Shown one piece after another: positions 1 through 11,840 of a stretch of DNA of 64,000 nt. Source of the DNA: Heracleum sosnowskyi (Eukaryota > Streptophyta > Magnoliopsida > Apiales > Apiaceae). Position 1 is the stretch's first letter, and the number at the start of each line of letters is the position of its first letter. The notes under the pieces are model-generated. The model did not search any database, was not told where the DNA came from, and saw nothing but the letters and a program-made list of their open reading frames with translations. The stretch covers positions 61,833,481 to 61,897,480 of the forward strand of contig CM061236.1 in NCBI GenBank assembly GCA_030848705.1. Reading direction: 5' to 3'. A program made the translations under genes and the position numbers.

Positions 1-1611
1 ACCAAAAACCGACCGAAAACCGAAAACCAAAACTTTCAATGTTTCGGTTTTAATAATATAGTATAGATATGTTTCGGTTCAAATAATATTCGTACAAAAA
101 TTTGTCATCGAATGTAATTTAAGTGATTTGTAGTACAACGGATGATTTTGACAAATCGATCATTTGTAATAGCGGCATTATTATCTTAGATTTTTTCAAA
201 CAATTGTTTAGTCCCTTTCATTCTCGTCTACAATTTTGTTTTAAATTTGTGTGATTCAAAAAATTAAATTTTGACTAAAATTTATAGATGTTATAATTTA
301 ACATCCAATTACTTCTAAATGTATTACCAAATTTTTATAAATTAATAATATATAATCTTTATTAATAAGCAAAACAATGTGAAAATGGTGCGCAATACCA
401 AAGTACCAAATTTGATTAACACAAAATTCGGGTTCGATTCCCTACAACTACATGATTAAACAAGATTTATTTATTTGATTTAATTTATTTGGTTTCACCC
501 GGAGTTCGATTCCCTATAACTATGTAATTTAAAAATGTACTGTTTTTTTTTTAAATTCCATTCAGGTTCGATTACTATTTTAATCTTAAACTCTTTATTA
601 ATAAGCAAAACAATGTGAAAATGGTGTGCGGTACCAAAGTACCAAATTTGGTTAACACAAAATTTGGGTTCGATTCTCTACAACTACATACTTAAACAAA
701 ATTTATTTAATTAATTTAATTTTTTTGATTTCACCCCGGATTTAATTCTATATAACTACGTAATTTAAAATTTTATTAATTTAATTTATTTTTTTGAATT
801 TTATCCAAGTTCAATTATTATTTTAATCTCGGCGGGACGATTTATAATCAAAATTTAGTTACTGATTTTTGGGGAGTTAGTTAGCATAGTGGATGAGGAG
901 GGTGATGTTTCCAAGAAGGAAACCAGTGAGTGGTTTGAGTTATTTGGATTTTGGTGTGTGTGAGAGAGAAAGCGAGAATTTGGAGGTGTTGGGCATTTGG
1001 GAATCCATGAACAGAGCCAGCCAGCACTACCAGTGACCAGACCTTCTGTTTCCTTCACATACTACATAACATAACATAACCACAATATTCACATCCCTTT
1101 CTTTAGTTTTTTTATAATGAAAAACATCATTATTGTATATCAGCAATTTAGCATTAGGTATGTATTTTGTCAGTGGTGATTTCTCCTCATACAGACTACA
1201 AAAATATGAAATGTCAAACATTTGTTTTAGTTTTAGTTTTAACTTTTAAAGTAGAAAATTTCTTGGATCTACAACCTGCCCATGCCTCTGTTCCTTCCAT
1301 GTTTATAGTTCTGTCAGCCTACTTTTTTCTCGAGGCATGGTAGTTTGTTGATCATCTTCTTCTTGGAATCATATTCTTTTTCTTGAGCATTTAAAGCTTA
1401 TTCATTATCAGTAGTCATAGGTTCTAGTGATTTATATTAATCTATATCCTCAATCTTGTTTACTATTATTATTATAAATTTGAAAGAGGGAGAAAACAAG
1501 TGGAAAAAGAGAGAAAAAAACAAGAAAAAAAAGGATAAAAATAATTTTTTATTCATAAAAGTAAAATAGGTAATCGCTAGTAATTAGTTATATAAATAGG
1601 TCATGCGATGA
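1..1611. other. Left flanking intergenic DNA, no gene seen
   Basis: This stretch is AT-rich. It opens with a degenerate run of ACCGAAAACC-type repeats (1-40) that may belong to the edge of an unidentified DNA transposon, continues with a tandem duplication (listed separately), and then holds low-complexity sequence. The only open frames are shorter than 70 codons, lack any recognisable motif and show no promoter or splice context. The stretch 855-1075 is the least AT-rich part, but its antisense frame resembles nothing I know. It ends at the ATGTC target-site copy of Copia C (1612-1616). Confidence 0.6.
356..827 (+). repeat. Tandem duplication, 236-bp period, with tRNA B-box-like subrepeats
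   Basis: The block starting TCTTTATTAATAAGC at 356 recurs at 592, giving a period of 236 bp with roughly 85-90% identity by eye. Each unit contains three shorter copies of a GTTCGATTCCC-like motif (about 432, 491, 562; then 667, 737, 806), followed by CTACAACTA or a variant. The motif resembles the B box of a tRNA-type RNA polymerase III promoter, so a SINE-derived origin is possible. I see no convincing A box and no complete tRNA fold. Confidence 0.6.
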
Positions 1612-1616
1612 ATGTC

Positions 1617-2041
1617 TGTTAGGTCCTGATATGTTTGTAGAATGGTGGTTGAATACAAACTGTACCGTTTTATCGAATTTGTCCGGTTCGTGATTTAACA
1701 ATTCAAGAACAAATAAATACGGAATGAAATGAAACAAAGTTCAAGTTAAATATAATTTATATTAAACTTGAAAGGTGTTGCAAATACAGTACATATTACA
1801 AGGGTTCTAATTAAAACAAATCTAGAATAAGACATGAATTTATCTATTTTTGTAATAAAAAGATCGAATACTAAAAGGTAGTTCGAGATAAATTCTAGGG
1901 ATAATGATCCGCTAGATAGTCAAAGCAGTACAAGTAAACAACTTCTAGTGGTTTGGATATTACAATAAATACTAGAAATTAATTGCTTGATGATCTTTAA
2001 AGCTCAGACAGATTGTAAGTTAAGACAGTAAGTGAAGATTG
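1617..2041 (-). repeat. Copia C 3' LTR, segment 1 (LTR end)
   Basis: On the minus strand this is the terminal part of the LTR, ending in CAGGACCTAACA. The stretch just before the end (GTATTCAACC then a TTCTACAA motif) closely resembles the end of the solo LTR at 55.6 kb, which fixes the minus orientation. Positions 2037-2041 (GATTG) are the left target copy of Copia A. Confidence 0.85.
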
Positions 2042-3194
2042 TGTTGGGTTTTATATTGAACTATTCATTTGAAGTATATAACATTGTCTATTTTATTGAG
2101 AATCTTGATTGCATATTATTACATTGTCTGTTTATTATATATTATGGATAATCTACTATCAAATGGGATAACGGAAGATTATATTATCAGTGTCTGTATA
2201 TAATATAATAAAGGTTCACATTCTAAGTGGTATTAGACAAACCACTGGAATGACTGACGTATTATTTGTGAATAGTTTATCTTGACTATTGAATAATACT
2301 TGTATACTTTGTGTATATTGAACATGATCAAAATATTAGAATTGTTCTTCTATTCTGACAATAAAGAAGAACTAAGATTCTACGATATTATTATTGTTTA
2401 GGTTCTTAATCTGGATGTAGTGATTGCCACTTGTATGCAATGCACATGCTTTGATTCATATAAGATGTAATTAATTATTAATTATAATATTATGTGTTGA
2501 GCAATGACATTGCATGCAAAGTGAGATATTAATTACAGAAGGAATCCATGTCCTGATAATATTCAGGTTGATGATGTCCTCTTGAAAGCTCATAAAGATA
2601 ATTATGTGAAGCCCTGCAGGCAGATTAATTTCTGACATAATTATAAGGTTGAGTGGATGATCAAGGATAAATAAGATATTAATTAAATTAATTGTCAGTG
2701 ATTAATTTAATTAATGAACATGCGATATCTTAAATGTGGAGAATTTAATAAGAAAATAATATAGGAGCCGAATTAAATAATAAAAGAATTGCGATATTAG
2801 GAACGGTAGTGCAAATATTAATTCTTTAGTGGATTGAATTAATATTTAATGACATTGGGCTTGACTTGTAATGTCATTTGAAGGCCCGACCTAATTCTCC
2901 ATGATCCCTACTGAAGCCTATATATATTCTCGTTCTCCTTAAAGTTGGACACACAATAGAAATCGAAATTGAGACCTAGGGCATCCGCACGCCGCTAGGG
3001 TTTTGGAATTTTGAGGCTTTGAGTAGAGGAAACTTTGAGAGATCGAAGGCCACACTTCGCTCAAAGGGAATCAAGGAATTCAATAGAAGACATGAAATTG
3101 AATCGCTTGCGCCGTAGCGATTAAGGTTAATCTTCTTTTTGAACTCTTTAATTTATATCATAAAACGCAGTCCTATATATCGTACGATCCAACA
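2042..3194 (+). repeat. Copia A 5' LTR
   Basis: 1,153 bp, TGTTGGG...ATCCAACA. It is matched along its length by 8885-9409 plus 39324-39958. Differences include small indels such as an extra TA near 8920. Confidence 0.93.
2918..2929 (+). promoter_or_regulatory. TATA-like box in Copia A LTR
   Basis: CCTATATATATT lies about 270 bp before the LTR end and is conserved in the 3' LTR copy (39680-39691). This is the expected place for the retrotransposon promoter, between U3 and R. Function is inferred. Confidence 0.5.
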
Positions 3195-4839
3195 ATTGGC
3201 ATCAAGAGCCTGGTTCTAGGGTTCTGCGTTTTATGATATGATGTCCATGTTGTAATTATATATGCATGTATATAGTGGTTGCTCGTATTTATTTTGTGAT
3301 GCGGGTTGTTATCCACTATTATGACCATGTTTTATAATTATATGATTGGATCCCGCGTGGTTTATCGTGGTTATTTATTATGCGATTGGATCCCACGTGG
3401 TTTATCGTGGTTATTAATTTATGCGATTGTAAATCACGAGGGTTGATCGTGTATGTTCTTTTGATTTATGTTATTGGTTTGTAATCTTGTAATCCGATGT
3501 ATATTCGAGTTATATTATGATTTGTTGTAATAGAATAGGTTTTACAATTAGATTGTATTAGCCCTATTTTATTTGTAATCGTTATTGGATTTGTGTATCC
3601 ATGTATTGCTTACGATTGCAAAGAATCATGGTTTGGAGCCGAAAAGAGGACAATTTTCTGCTGTGTTTTAACTGATTTTCTGCCCAGATTTTTTACTGTT
3701 GACTGGCTGGTTCTGCTGCTGTGCCACTGTCCAGAATTTGAAAACAGTGTTGGATAAGGGCATGTAATATCTTTTCGGAAAGGAAACGAGCTATGTTTCA
3801 GAACAGATAGCAAAGCTATCATCCATAATGTTTTTTGGCCATTCGAGCTCGTTTAGGCCTCCAAACAGCAACCCGAAGTTTTCACCGAATGATTTTCGGG
3901 CAATTTTCTTTGTGTCATTATAGTGGATGGTTTATTAATATGTTTTACATATTGATTATCCACTTGTTTTGATTATTGCTATTATACGTGCCTTATATGT
4001 GTTTCATGCCATGTGATACTAACCTTAGTATTCTAGAACGACATGGACATAGGGTTATGTTTATTATGCTTAATCATGATGTGTATTTTGTTATGTTATA
4101 CGTGGTTTGTATTGTTCTTTATGATACACGTGGACTTCGAAGAAATAACATAGGACAATGCATCTAGATTAAAATCCTCACAAGTAAAATACTAAGTGGG
4201 AGAGGGGTTTAATTTGATATTAAGTCCCATGGTCATCCATTATTGGTTGTATGTAATTTAATACTAAGACAATTATGAATTGTATATATGTCACCCATCG
4301 TGGCGTATGATTTATGGTGTATGGTAGTGTTAAGGATATTACTAGAACAAACTTCTTAAATTAATCACGAATATTGAAAGGTAAGATCACCCCAACGTGA
4401 CATACCAAGTTTCATAGAATTCGAGAAACTAATTGGACACTCCTTGATTGATGTTGATTATGGATATTTCTGACTAGGTTGTTGGGTATTAAGTAAGAAC
4501 GATGTGACTTCTACAAAAACATCTGGGATTTATCCATTGATACATCAAACGAAAAGGTCTGATTTAAGGGATCAATTTAAGATTTAAATAATGGTATACA
4601 CTTAGCTATGAAAGTTAGTAAGAGACCACCCTAACGTGGCATACTATTTAGTAATAGGACCGAAGTAACATTTAAACAAATATAGGTGGTATATATGTCA
4701 CCCATCGTGGCATACCAGATACTTATGGTGTGTAAGTGTTAGTACATTAATCTTAATTAATAGTTAGAGGAGTCTATAGGTATTAAGTTTTTATGTGCGA
4801 CATTCTAATTATGTGTTATATGTATGATTATCAGGTAGA
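3195..4839 (+). other. Copia A primer binding site and 1.6-kb untranslated leader
   Basis: TTGGCATCAAGAGCC (3196-3210) starts two bases after the LTR and resembles the initiator-Met tRNA primer site with small changes. The leader has no long reading frame. It holds two near-identical 41-bp units with a GGATCC-CGTGG-TTTATCGTGG core (about 3346-3420) and two pairs of related boxes: CACCCATCGTGGC at about 4291 and 4701, and CACCC(C/T)AACGTG at about 4388 and 4627. These may form hairpins or be packaging signals; that is inference. Confidence 0.6.
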
Positions 4840-5640
4840 ATGGGCTTTAATCCACTTTTCACCATACTTAAGGATAACAAGCTTACTGGACCTAACTATA
4901 TTGAATGGAAACGCAATTTGGACACAGTGTTGACTGCTGAGGAGTACAAATTTTGTACAATTGAACCCAAACCGGATCAGCATGCTGCCCATGCTCCGGA
5001 TGAGGATAAGGAGTATTATAAGAAGTGGATTAACGCAGATGAGATTTCGCGATGTTACATTCTGGCAGCAATGTCGGATGTTTTGCAGCATCAACATCAG
5101 GACATGGCCACTGTTGGGGATATGGTTTTTAATCTCAAGGAACTTTTCGGAGATCAGAATAGGGCTGCTAGGCAAGTAGCAATGAAATATCTAATGAACA
5201 CTCAGACGGCTGAAGGAACACCTGTAAGGGACCATGTTCTTTTAATGATGTCTCATATAAATGAACCGGAGGTCCTTGGTGTTGAGATTGATGCGGAAAC
5301 GCAAATCGATATCATCCTTATGAGTTTGCCCAAAGGTTTTGAGCAGTTCCGCTTGAATTACAACATGAACAAGAGGTCGTATAGTCTTGCGGAACTTCTG
5401 ACAGAGCTTCAGGCATCTGAAGGATTGTTTCAGCAGAATGTTTAAGTGAATGTGGCTGAGAAAGGTTCTTCTTCTAAACCGAAAGGCAAGAAGAAGAAGA
5501 AAAAGGCTTAGGAACAAAAAGTTGTGAAACCATTGGGAGTTCAGAATGCCGTGAAGAAGCCTAAGGGCAAGTGCTTCAGGTGCAAGCAGTCGGGTCACTA
5601 GAAACAAGATTGTCCTCTTTCTAAGAAGAACAAAACTGGT
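4840..5640 (+). pseudogene. Copia A gag-like region, stop-ridden
   Basis: The first 201 codons are open and resemble copia-type gag (N-terminal stretch with NYIEWKRNLD, then a helical capsid-like region with LFGDQNRAARQ). In the same frame follow stops at 5443 (TAA), 5509 (TAG) and 5599 (TAG). The last one falls inside a CX2CX4HX4C zinc knuckle (C-F-R-C...G-H-stop-K-Q-D-C), where the ancestral codon was probably sense. A Lys-rich stretch precedes the knuckle, as expected for nucleocapsid. The ATG at 4840 follows the leader directly, and no earlier in-frame start is plausible. Not able to make a full Gag. Confidence 0.85.
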
Positions 5641-7437
5641 ATGTCTCTTTCTCTAGTTACGGAAACATATATAGCGGCTATATCTACGAGCACTTGGTGT
5701 GTAGATACAGGAGCCACTGACCATGTTTGTAATTCTATGCAGGGGTTTCAGCAATCCAGAATGCTTAGAGATGGCGAGATATATGTGTTCATGGGTGATG
5801 CTACGAAAGTAGCAGTAGTTGCAGTGGGAGACGTTACTTTATCTTTTGGTTGTAATAAGATTTTGGTTTTGAACAATTGTCTTTATGTACCTTCTTTTAG
5901 AAGGAATTTGATTTCGGTTTCTAAACTTGCTTTGGATGGTTATAATGTTTGTTTGGATCATAATGTTTCTATTATGATGAATAAACAAGTTATATGTTCT
6001 GGTACATTGCAAGACAATTTGTACATTATTAATCCTAGACAACCTGCACTTCAACTACAACATAGGGTATTAAATAACACATCTTTTATCACTAATAAAA
6101 GAAAGGAACCTTCTAGTTTGAACCAAACACTTCTTTGGCACTTAAGATTAAGTCATATTAACTTGAGGAGGATTCAAAGACTGGTAGTAGACGGGCCTTT
6201 AAACTCATTGGCAGTGGAGCCATTTCCAGTATGTGAATCCTGCTTGGAAGGTAAAATGACTAACAGACCTTTTAAGGCAAAAGGGAATAGAGCTAAAGAA
6301 GTGTTAGAGTTGGTTCATACTGATTTATGTGGACCTATGAATATCCAAGCAAGAGGTGGTTATGAGTATTTTGTCACTTTCATTGACGATTATTCAAGAT
6401 ATGGGTACATTGACGATTATTCAAGATATGGGTACATTGACGATTATTCAAGATATGGGTACATTTACTTGTTGTGCCGTAAGTCTGAGTGCTTTGATAA
6501 ATTCAAGGAGTACAAAGCTAAAACGGAGAAACGACTTGGTAAAAGTATCAAGTCACTATGATCAGATCTTGGTGGCGAATACCTATTTGGAGAATTTAGG
6601 GAATATTTATTAGAACATGGGATCACATCCCAGTTGTTTGCACCTGGCACACCCCAGCAGAATGGTGTAGCAGAGAGAAGGAACCAGACTCTGTTGGAGA
6701 GTGTTAGATCGATGATGAGTTATTCGGATTTACCCAAGTCGTTTTGGGGACATGCTTTAGAAACAACGGCTTAACTTCTGAACCTAGTACCTTCTAAGTC
6801 GGTTCCTAAGACTCCGATAGAATTATGGACTGGTGACAAGCCAATTCTAAGACACATTCGGATTTGGGGTTGTCCAGCACATGTGCTGAACAAGAACGCG
6901 ACTAAGTTAGATTCTCGTACAGAAGTGAGGCTGTTTGTGGGCTATCCCATGGGACCGAAAGGCTATTTGTTTTATAGTCCTAAGGATCGAGATGTCATTG
7001 TTAGCACCAATTCTAGATTCTTAGAGGAAGACTATATAATGAACCACAAACCCATGAGTACTGTTGTTTTGGAGGAATTAGTGGGAGGAACAGATAATCC
7101 TAATGTGCCGATAGTACTAGTAGAACAACCACAAGTAAATGCACATCCTATCACTAATACCGCACCAGTGCTTCGTCGTAGTGGGAGGGTTGTTCAACAA
7201 CCTGAGAGATTCATGTTTTTGGGAGAGTCTTCGGACTTAGTCTTTGGTGAACATGATGAGGATCCCAGGACATACGAAGAAGCACTACAAGATAAGGATG
7301 CAGATCTATGGCATAAGGCTATGCAATCTGAGATGGAATCTATGTATTCCAATCAAGTCTGGGAGCTCGTGGAACCACCCAAAGGTCTAAAACCCATTGG
7401 ATGTAAGTCAATCTACAAGAGAAAAAAAAGGATCTGA
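5641..7437 (+). pseudogene. Copia A protease-integrase part of pol, broken
   Basis: The frame is the same as gag. A protease motif (WCVDTGATDHVC) begins near codon 20. It is followed by the GAG-pre-integrase HHCC finger (WHLRLSH...CESC), then the integrase core with VHTDLCGP and the SDLGGEY and NGVAERRN motifs. Stops at 6559 (TGA, at the start of the second-Asp motif) and 6772 (TAA) break the frame. A 27-bp unit is triplicated inside the core (separate entry). The frame is lost in an eight-A run at 7422-7429, after which pol continues in another frame. Confidence 0.88.
6382..6462 (+). repeat. 27-bp unit repeated three times inside the integrase core
   Basis: Three perfect 27-bp copies, each encoding IDDYSRYGY, lie in tandem and keep the frame. 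Related integrases carry a single copy (F-I-D-D-Y-S-R-Y-G-Y-I). The perfect identity of the copies says the expansion is recent compared with the other lesions of this element, probably by replication slippage. Confidence 0.95.
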
Positions 7438-8805
7438 TAAAAAGGTGAAAGCCTGGAAGGCAAGACTTGTTGCGAAAGGGTATACTCAGAAAGAAGGGAT
7501 CGATTATGAGGAAACCTTTTTGCCGGTAGTTATGCTTAAGTCAATCCGGATTCTTTTGTCTATAGCAGCTCATCTCGATTATGAGATTTGGCAAATGGAT
7601 GTCAAGACAGATTTCCTTAATGGAAGTCTTGAGGAAACCATCTATATGCAGCAATCAGAGGGATTCATTAAGGAAAGCCAAGAGAATATAGTGTGTAAGC
7701 TTAAGAAGTCTATTTATGGACTGAAACAAGCTTCCGGGTATTGGAACATTCGTTTTGATCAGGCAGTCCAGTCATATGGATATGATCAGAGTCCAAGCGA
7801 AGCGTGTGTGTATAGGAAGAGTGAAGGAAATGCAGTGGTTTTTCTAGTGGTATATGTAGATGACGTTTTACTCATTGGAAACAATGTAGAGATGTTGTCA
7901 TCAATTAAGGCATGGTTGTTCAAACAATTTGAAATGAAGGACTTTGGTGAAGCCGCATGCATCCTTGGGATCAAAGTAATAAGAGATCGCAAGAAAAGGA
8001 TGTTGGCTTTATCTCAAGAATCTTACATTGATGAGGTATTGGCTCGTTTTAACATGCAAGACTCTAAGAAGGGTAATTTACCTTTCAGACATGGAGTTTC
8101 TCTATCGAAGGAGCAGTGTCCTACGACTCCTAAAGAGATAGAGAACATGAAAGCAGTTCCTTATGCTTCAGCATGTGGAAGCTTAATGTATGCTATGTTA
8201 TGTACGAGGCCTGATACTTGTTTTGCCGTGTGCATGGTCAGTAGATATCAGTCTAATCCAGGTCAGGAACATTGGAGTGCAGTAAAAACAATACTTAAGT
8301 ACCTGCGAAGGCCTAAGACTTGTTGCCTGTGGGATATACCGATTCAGATTTCCAAATAGATAGGGATAAGAGGAAGTCAACCTCGGGGTGTGTTTTTACT
8401 TTAGGAGGTGGAGCCGTAATATGGAGGAGTGTGAAGCAGAAATGCATTGCAGACTCAACCATGGAAGCCGAATACGTGGCAGCCTCTGAGGCAGCAAAAG
8501 AGGCAGTATGGTTCAGGAATTTTCTGCTGGATTTGGATGTAGTTCCTGATTTGCCATGGCATATCACAATTTATTGTGACAACACTGGTGCTGTTGCAAA
8601 TACAAAGGAACCACGAGAACATAAGACATCAAAACACATTGAGCGTAAGTATCACCTCATACGACAGTTCGTTAAGCGAGGAGATATCGTTGTGACCGAT
8701 ATAGCATCAAAGGACAACCGGGCAGATCCTTTCACGAAGTGCTTACCAACTAAGGCTTTTGAGGAACACGTGGAGGCGATAGGAGTCAGATGTCTGGTCA
8801 CATAG
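7438..8805 (+). pseudogene. Copia A reverse transcriptase and RNase H part of pol, broken
   Basis: The copia-type reverse transcriptase is clear: KARLVAKGYTQKEGIDYEET, QMDVKTDFLNG, LKQASGYWN and the catalytic YVDDVLL near 7855. This block is open in frame 2 to 8359. RNase H continues in frame 1 from about 8320 (GYTDSDFQ, STMEAEYVAASEAAKE near 8458), ending with DPFTKCLPTKAF and a stop at 8803. A short stretch seems to be missing at the frame change near 8310-8330. The AAGTGGGAGAT polypurine tract follows at 8874-8884. Confidence 0.88.
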
Positions 8806-8873
8806 TAGTTATTTAAACTTGTAGTGGACTGCTTGTAATAAACACTGATATACTCAAAGAATAACTTGAGTAT

Positions 8874-8884
8874 AAGTGGGAGAT
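8874..8884 (+). other. Copia A polypurine tract
   Basis: AAGTGGGAGAT lies directly before the TGTTGGG start of the 3' LTR. This is the usual plus-strand primer position for copia elements. Confidence 0.75.
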
Positions 8885-9409
8885 TGTTGGGTTTTATACT
8901 GAACTATTCGTTTGAAGTATATATAACATTGTCAATTTTATTGAGAATCTTGATTGCACATTATTACATTGTCTGTTTATTATATATTATGGATAATCTA
9001 GTATCAAATGGGATAATAGAAGATTAGATTATCAGTGTCTGTATATAATATAATAAAGGTTTATAGTCTAAGTGGTATTAGATAAACGACTGGAATGACT
9101 GAAGTATTATTAATTTGAGAATAGTTTATCTTGACTATTGAATAATACTTTTATACTTTGTGTATATTGAACATGATCAAAATATTAGAATTGTTCTTCT
9201 ATTCTGACAATAAAGAAAAACTAAGATTCTATGATATTATTATTGCTTAGGCTCTTAATCCGGATGTAGTGATTGACACTTGTATGCAATGCACATGCTT
9301 TGATTCATATAAGATTTAATTAATTATTAATTATAATATTATGTGTTGAGCAATGACATTGCATGCATAGTGGGATATTAATTACAGAAGGAATCCATGT
9401 CCTGATAAT
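8885..9409 (+). repeat. Copia A 3' LTR, segment 1
   Basis: This is the first 525 bp of the 3' LTR, homologous to 2042-2565. It breaks after GATAAT, where the CACTA transposon begins. The 5' LTR shows the uninterrupted target (GATAATATTCAGG), which proves the site of insertion. Confidence 0.93.
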
Positions 9410-9440
9410 CACTACACCAAAAATGACCTATTGCAACCCC
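9410..9440 (+). repeat. CACTA left terminal inverted repeat
   Basis: It starts CACTACACCA and closes with TATTGCAACCCC. It matches the inverted right end (39290-39320) at 28 of 31 positions; the differences lie in the A/T stretch at positions 11-14. Confidence 0.93.
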
Positions 9441-9960
9441 ATAAAAGTGTATTGTTAGACCCCAAAAATGTTACAGTAGATGTTTATGTAACGTTTTGGC
9501 CAAAATTCAGAGTTACATTTGCTGGCGTTGCCTATGGCCTCTATTGCAACATTATGTGTACTTGTTGCAACATTTTTTGAAATATTACAATAGCACTTTT
9601 TTGTAACACTTTTGTCTGTTTTAGTAACATTTTTAATGTGTTAAAATAGACTAATGCAACACTTGTTTGCAACATTTATTAAGTTAAAATGTTACAAAGT
9701 CAATTTATTGTAACATTTTAATGCAACATTTTGATGAATTTTGCAACACTTTTTAGTTTTTTTGCAACAACTATCTGCAACATTTTGATGCCTGTTGTAA
9801 TGCTTTTGGTTTTTTAGCAACATTTATCTGTAACTTTTTTATCCATATTGTAATACTTTTAGATTTTATTCGCAATTCTTATTTGCGACACTTTTTATTA
9901 GTCCAATTGCAATGTCCTGTTTGAAATTTCAATACACCAATCACAAAAGCATAACCAAAC
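9441..9960 (+). repeat. CACTA left subterminal repeat region
   Basis: Many degenerate copies of TGCAACA or TGTAACATTT, in both orientations, are packed over about 500 bp. CACTA elements have such subterminal arrays as binding sites for their small transposition protein; here the role is inferred from position and density. Confidence 0.75.
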
Positions 9961-10627
9961 TACAAATCACATTCCAAAATTTTCAAATGGCAAACCAACA
10001 AAACATATGTCAATAAATCCCAAAGTCGGGTTGTAGCACAATATCATCTTACATCTAGTACTTAAGTCAAATCAAAGTACATGTTCGACTTACACCAGAA
10101 TTCTACATTAAACATAGTCTTTCATGTCAAATTAGCAACCTACTAAAAAAAGTAGGCACATACAAAGTAACAGAACTTATCATAAATGAAAGAACTGATC
10201 ATAAATGAAAGAACTGATCATACGATGACAACTACAGTACATAAACGACAGTGTACTGAAAGTCTGAAACCGCAACTTATCCACCAGCCAGCCAGCCAGC
10301 CAAGCCATCACTCGTTGAAGGAAAAAGACTCTGAGGTAAAGATCAGAAAGATAACAGAGTGTAATAAAGAGTCACTACATACATATTCCATAACATATGT
10401 AGTTTCTCGGCTTGGCTGTTCTTTCTTCTTCTTTACACAAAGAGACCAATCATCTCACGCTTAAATGGTGAAACGAATTAGTCTCCTAGTTAGTATTAGA
10501 GATATAAGATACTAGACATCTCCCAGTAGCTAAGGGATTCTGACTGTCGCATCAAAAGCTAATTCAACGCAGAGGCTTCCCCTCTGCTTATCCGCTATCT
10601 ACTAATACTATACGCAATATATACAAT
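9961..10627 (-). other. CACTA left arm, non-coding; possible 3' untranslated part of the captured unit
   Basis: No reading frame with a recognisable product. It holds a tandem 20-bp repeat (ATGAAAGAACTGATCATAA, 10184-10222) and a CAGC run at about 10285. If the exon at 10628-10701 is the last exon of the captured gene, this is downstream sequence of that unit on the minus strand. Confidence 0.4.
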
Positions 10628-10701
10628 CTAGCTACCATTAATGCCTGTGACTTCCGTCAATCTTAACATCTCCATCTTCAGCTGGTTTGTTTGCAAAGAA
10701 G
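10628..10701 (-). pseudogene. Candidate last exon of the captured chimeric gene in CACTA, origin unknown
   Basis: On the minus strand a pyrimidine-rich stretch ending GCTACAG gives a good 3' splice site at 10702. The exon upstream (36784-36997) ends after one base of a codon. Joining the two gives an open frame that reads SLQTNQLKMEMLRLTEVTG and stops at 10628-10630 (TAG). A second frame is also open for 20 codons to a TAA at 10638, but that frame does not agree with the upstream phase. I do not recognise the protein. The intron between the two exons now contains Copia B. Confidence 0.4.
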
Positions 10702-11133
10702 CTGTAGCACAAAACAACCTTGAATTATCACAATTTCAATATCATCAAACACACTCTCTTATTAACCTAAATCTTCACTCCAAATCTTTATTCTGTTATA
10801 ATGTTCACAAAAATTGCAATGAAATATGAACATTAAGTACCATGTGGGTGAACAGACTAATTCATGTCTTACACCACATATAGATCTGTGTAAAGGTATG
10901 AATACTTGGGATGGGTTAATGTGTAAACATAAATAGACCTCCAAGTGTCCGGTGCCCGCATTATACTCAAGGTATCTATCTCGACAATATTTTGAAACCA
11001 AAATGAAGTTTCTGTGTAACTATTTCCAAGTGTCCAGAGTCCACACTATACTCAAGGTAATGAAATATAGAGAATGGATAATACGTTTATAGGAGTAGAA
11101 GCACACACTATATGGAAAAAAACAGGTATTATG
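10702..11133 (-). other. CACTA left arm, remnant of the intron that Copia B entered
   Basis: No coding potential. Two imperfect copies of a CCAAGTGTCC...ATACTCAAGGTA block lie 84 bp apart (about 10941 and 11025). The last five bases, TTATG (11129-11133), are the left target copy of Copia B. Confidence 0.5.
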
Positions 11134-11677
11134 TGTTAGGCCGAATACACAATATAATCAAGTATGTATATGAGAATAACAATCAAGAACACTTTTTATA
11201 AATCAACAAACTGTAATTATATTAACAGTTTCTCTCTTTATGATGTTAATGAATCACAAAGAGCTACTAGGTTACAAGAATAATATTTCAATAATCGCAT
11301 CCCTTCTAGGGATAACCTATCTGTGTTTATATAGTACATAGCTACATACAATCCTTATCTAATTGATACTCCTATAAATTAGCTATACAATTCATATCAA
11401 TTAAGGATTGCTTCAGTCTTCTATTTCGTTTCCTTAGCTGTATCAATATATTCTGCTTCTTTCCATCTTCAGAATATATTGCTTCTAGAATCTTTATCTT
11501 TGCACCGACAGCTAAGTCAACTATCACCACGTCAGACTTTATCAAACTCTGACTGGCTTCAATGTGAACTCTTCACCCAGTCAGACTTTATCAAACTCTG
11601 ACTGGCTTCTAGATAAACTCTGATATGTACCTGGTACTTAAACACTGATGAACAAACGTTAGCAATTATATCTAACA
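11134..11677 (-). repeat. Copia B 3' LTR
   Basis: 544 bp. On the minus strand it runs TGTTAGATAT...GGCCTAACA. Its U3 contains two copies of an imperfect hairpin with arms AGTCAGA/TCTGACT (about 11530-11554 and 11577-11603). The polypurine tract AAGTTGGGGGAGAT (11678-11691) sits directly before it in minus-strand order. Confidence 0.94.
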
Positions 11678-11840
11678 ATCTCCCCCAACTTGTGCATAAT
11701 AAAAATGTACAAGTTAAACAGATAATTGATGATGTCAAAACATATAACAAATGCAGTGTTTAAAATATGTCAGAGTTTAATTTTAAAACAGAGTTTAAAT
11801 TTAACTTAGAACAGAAAACATAAAAACTTACAGTCAGACT

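Noticed and set aside
425..445. tRNA gene suggested by a GGGTTCGATTCCC word
   Set aside because: No A box at the right distance and no acceptor or anticodon stem can be folded around it.
855..1058. 67-codon antisense frame as a small gene
   Set aside because: No family resemblance, no promoter or splice context, and composition typical of chance frames.
61..1611. Search for rRNA, microRNA or snoRNA genes in the left flank
   Set aside because: No long hairpin, C/D or H/ACA boxes, or rRNA-like sequence was visible.
1617..2041. Copia C LTR read as plus-strand, starting TGTTAGGTCC
   Set aside because: The pol remnant, the extra ORF, the polypurine tract at 53600 and the similarity of the minus-strand end to the solo LTR end all require the minus strand.
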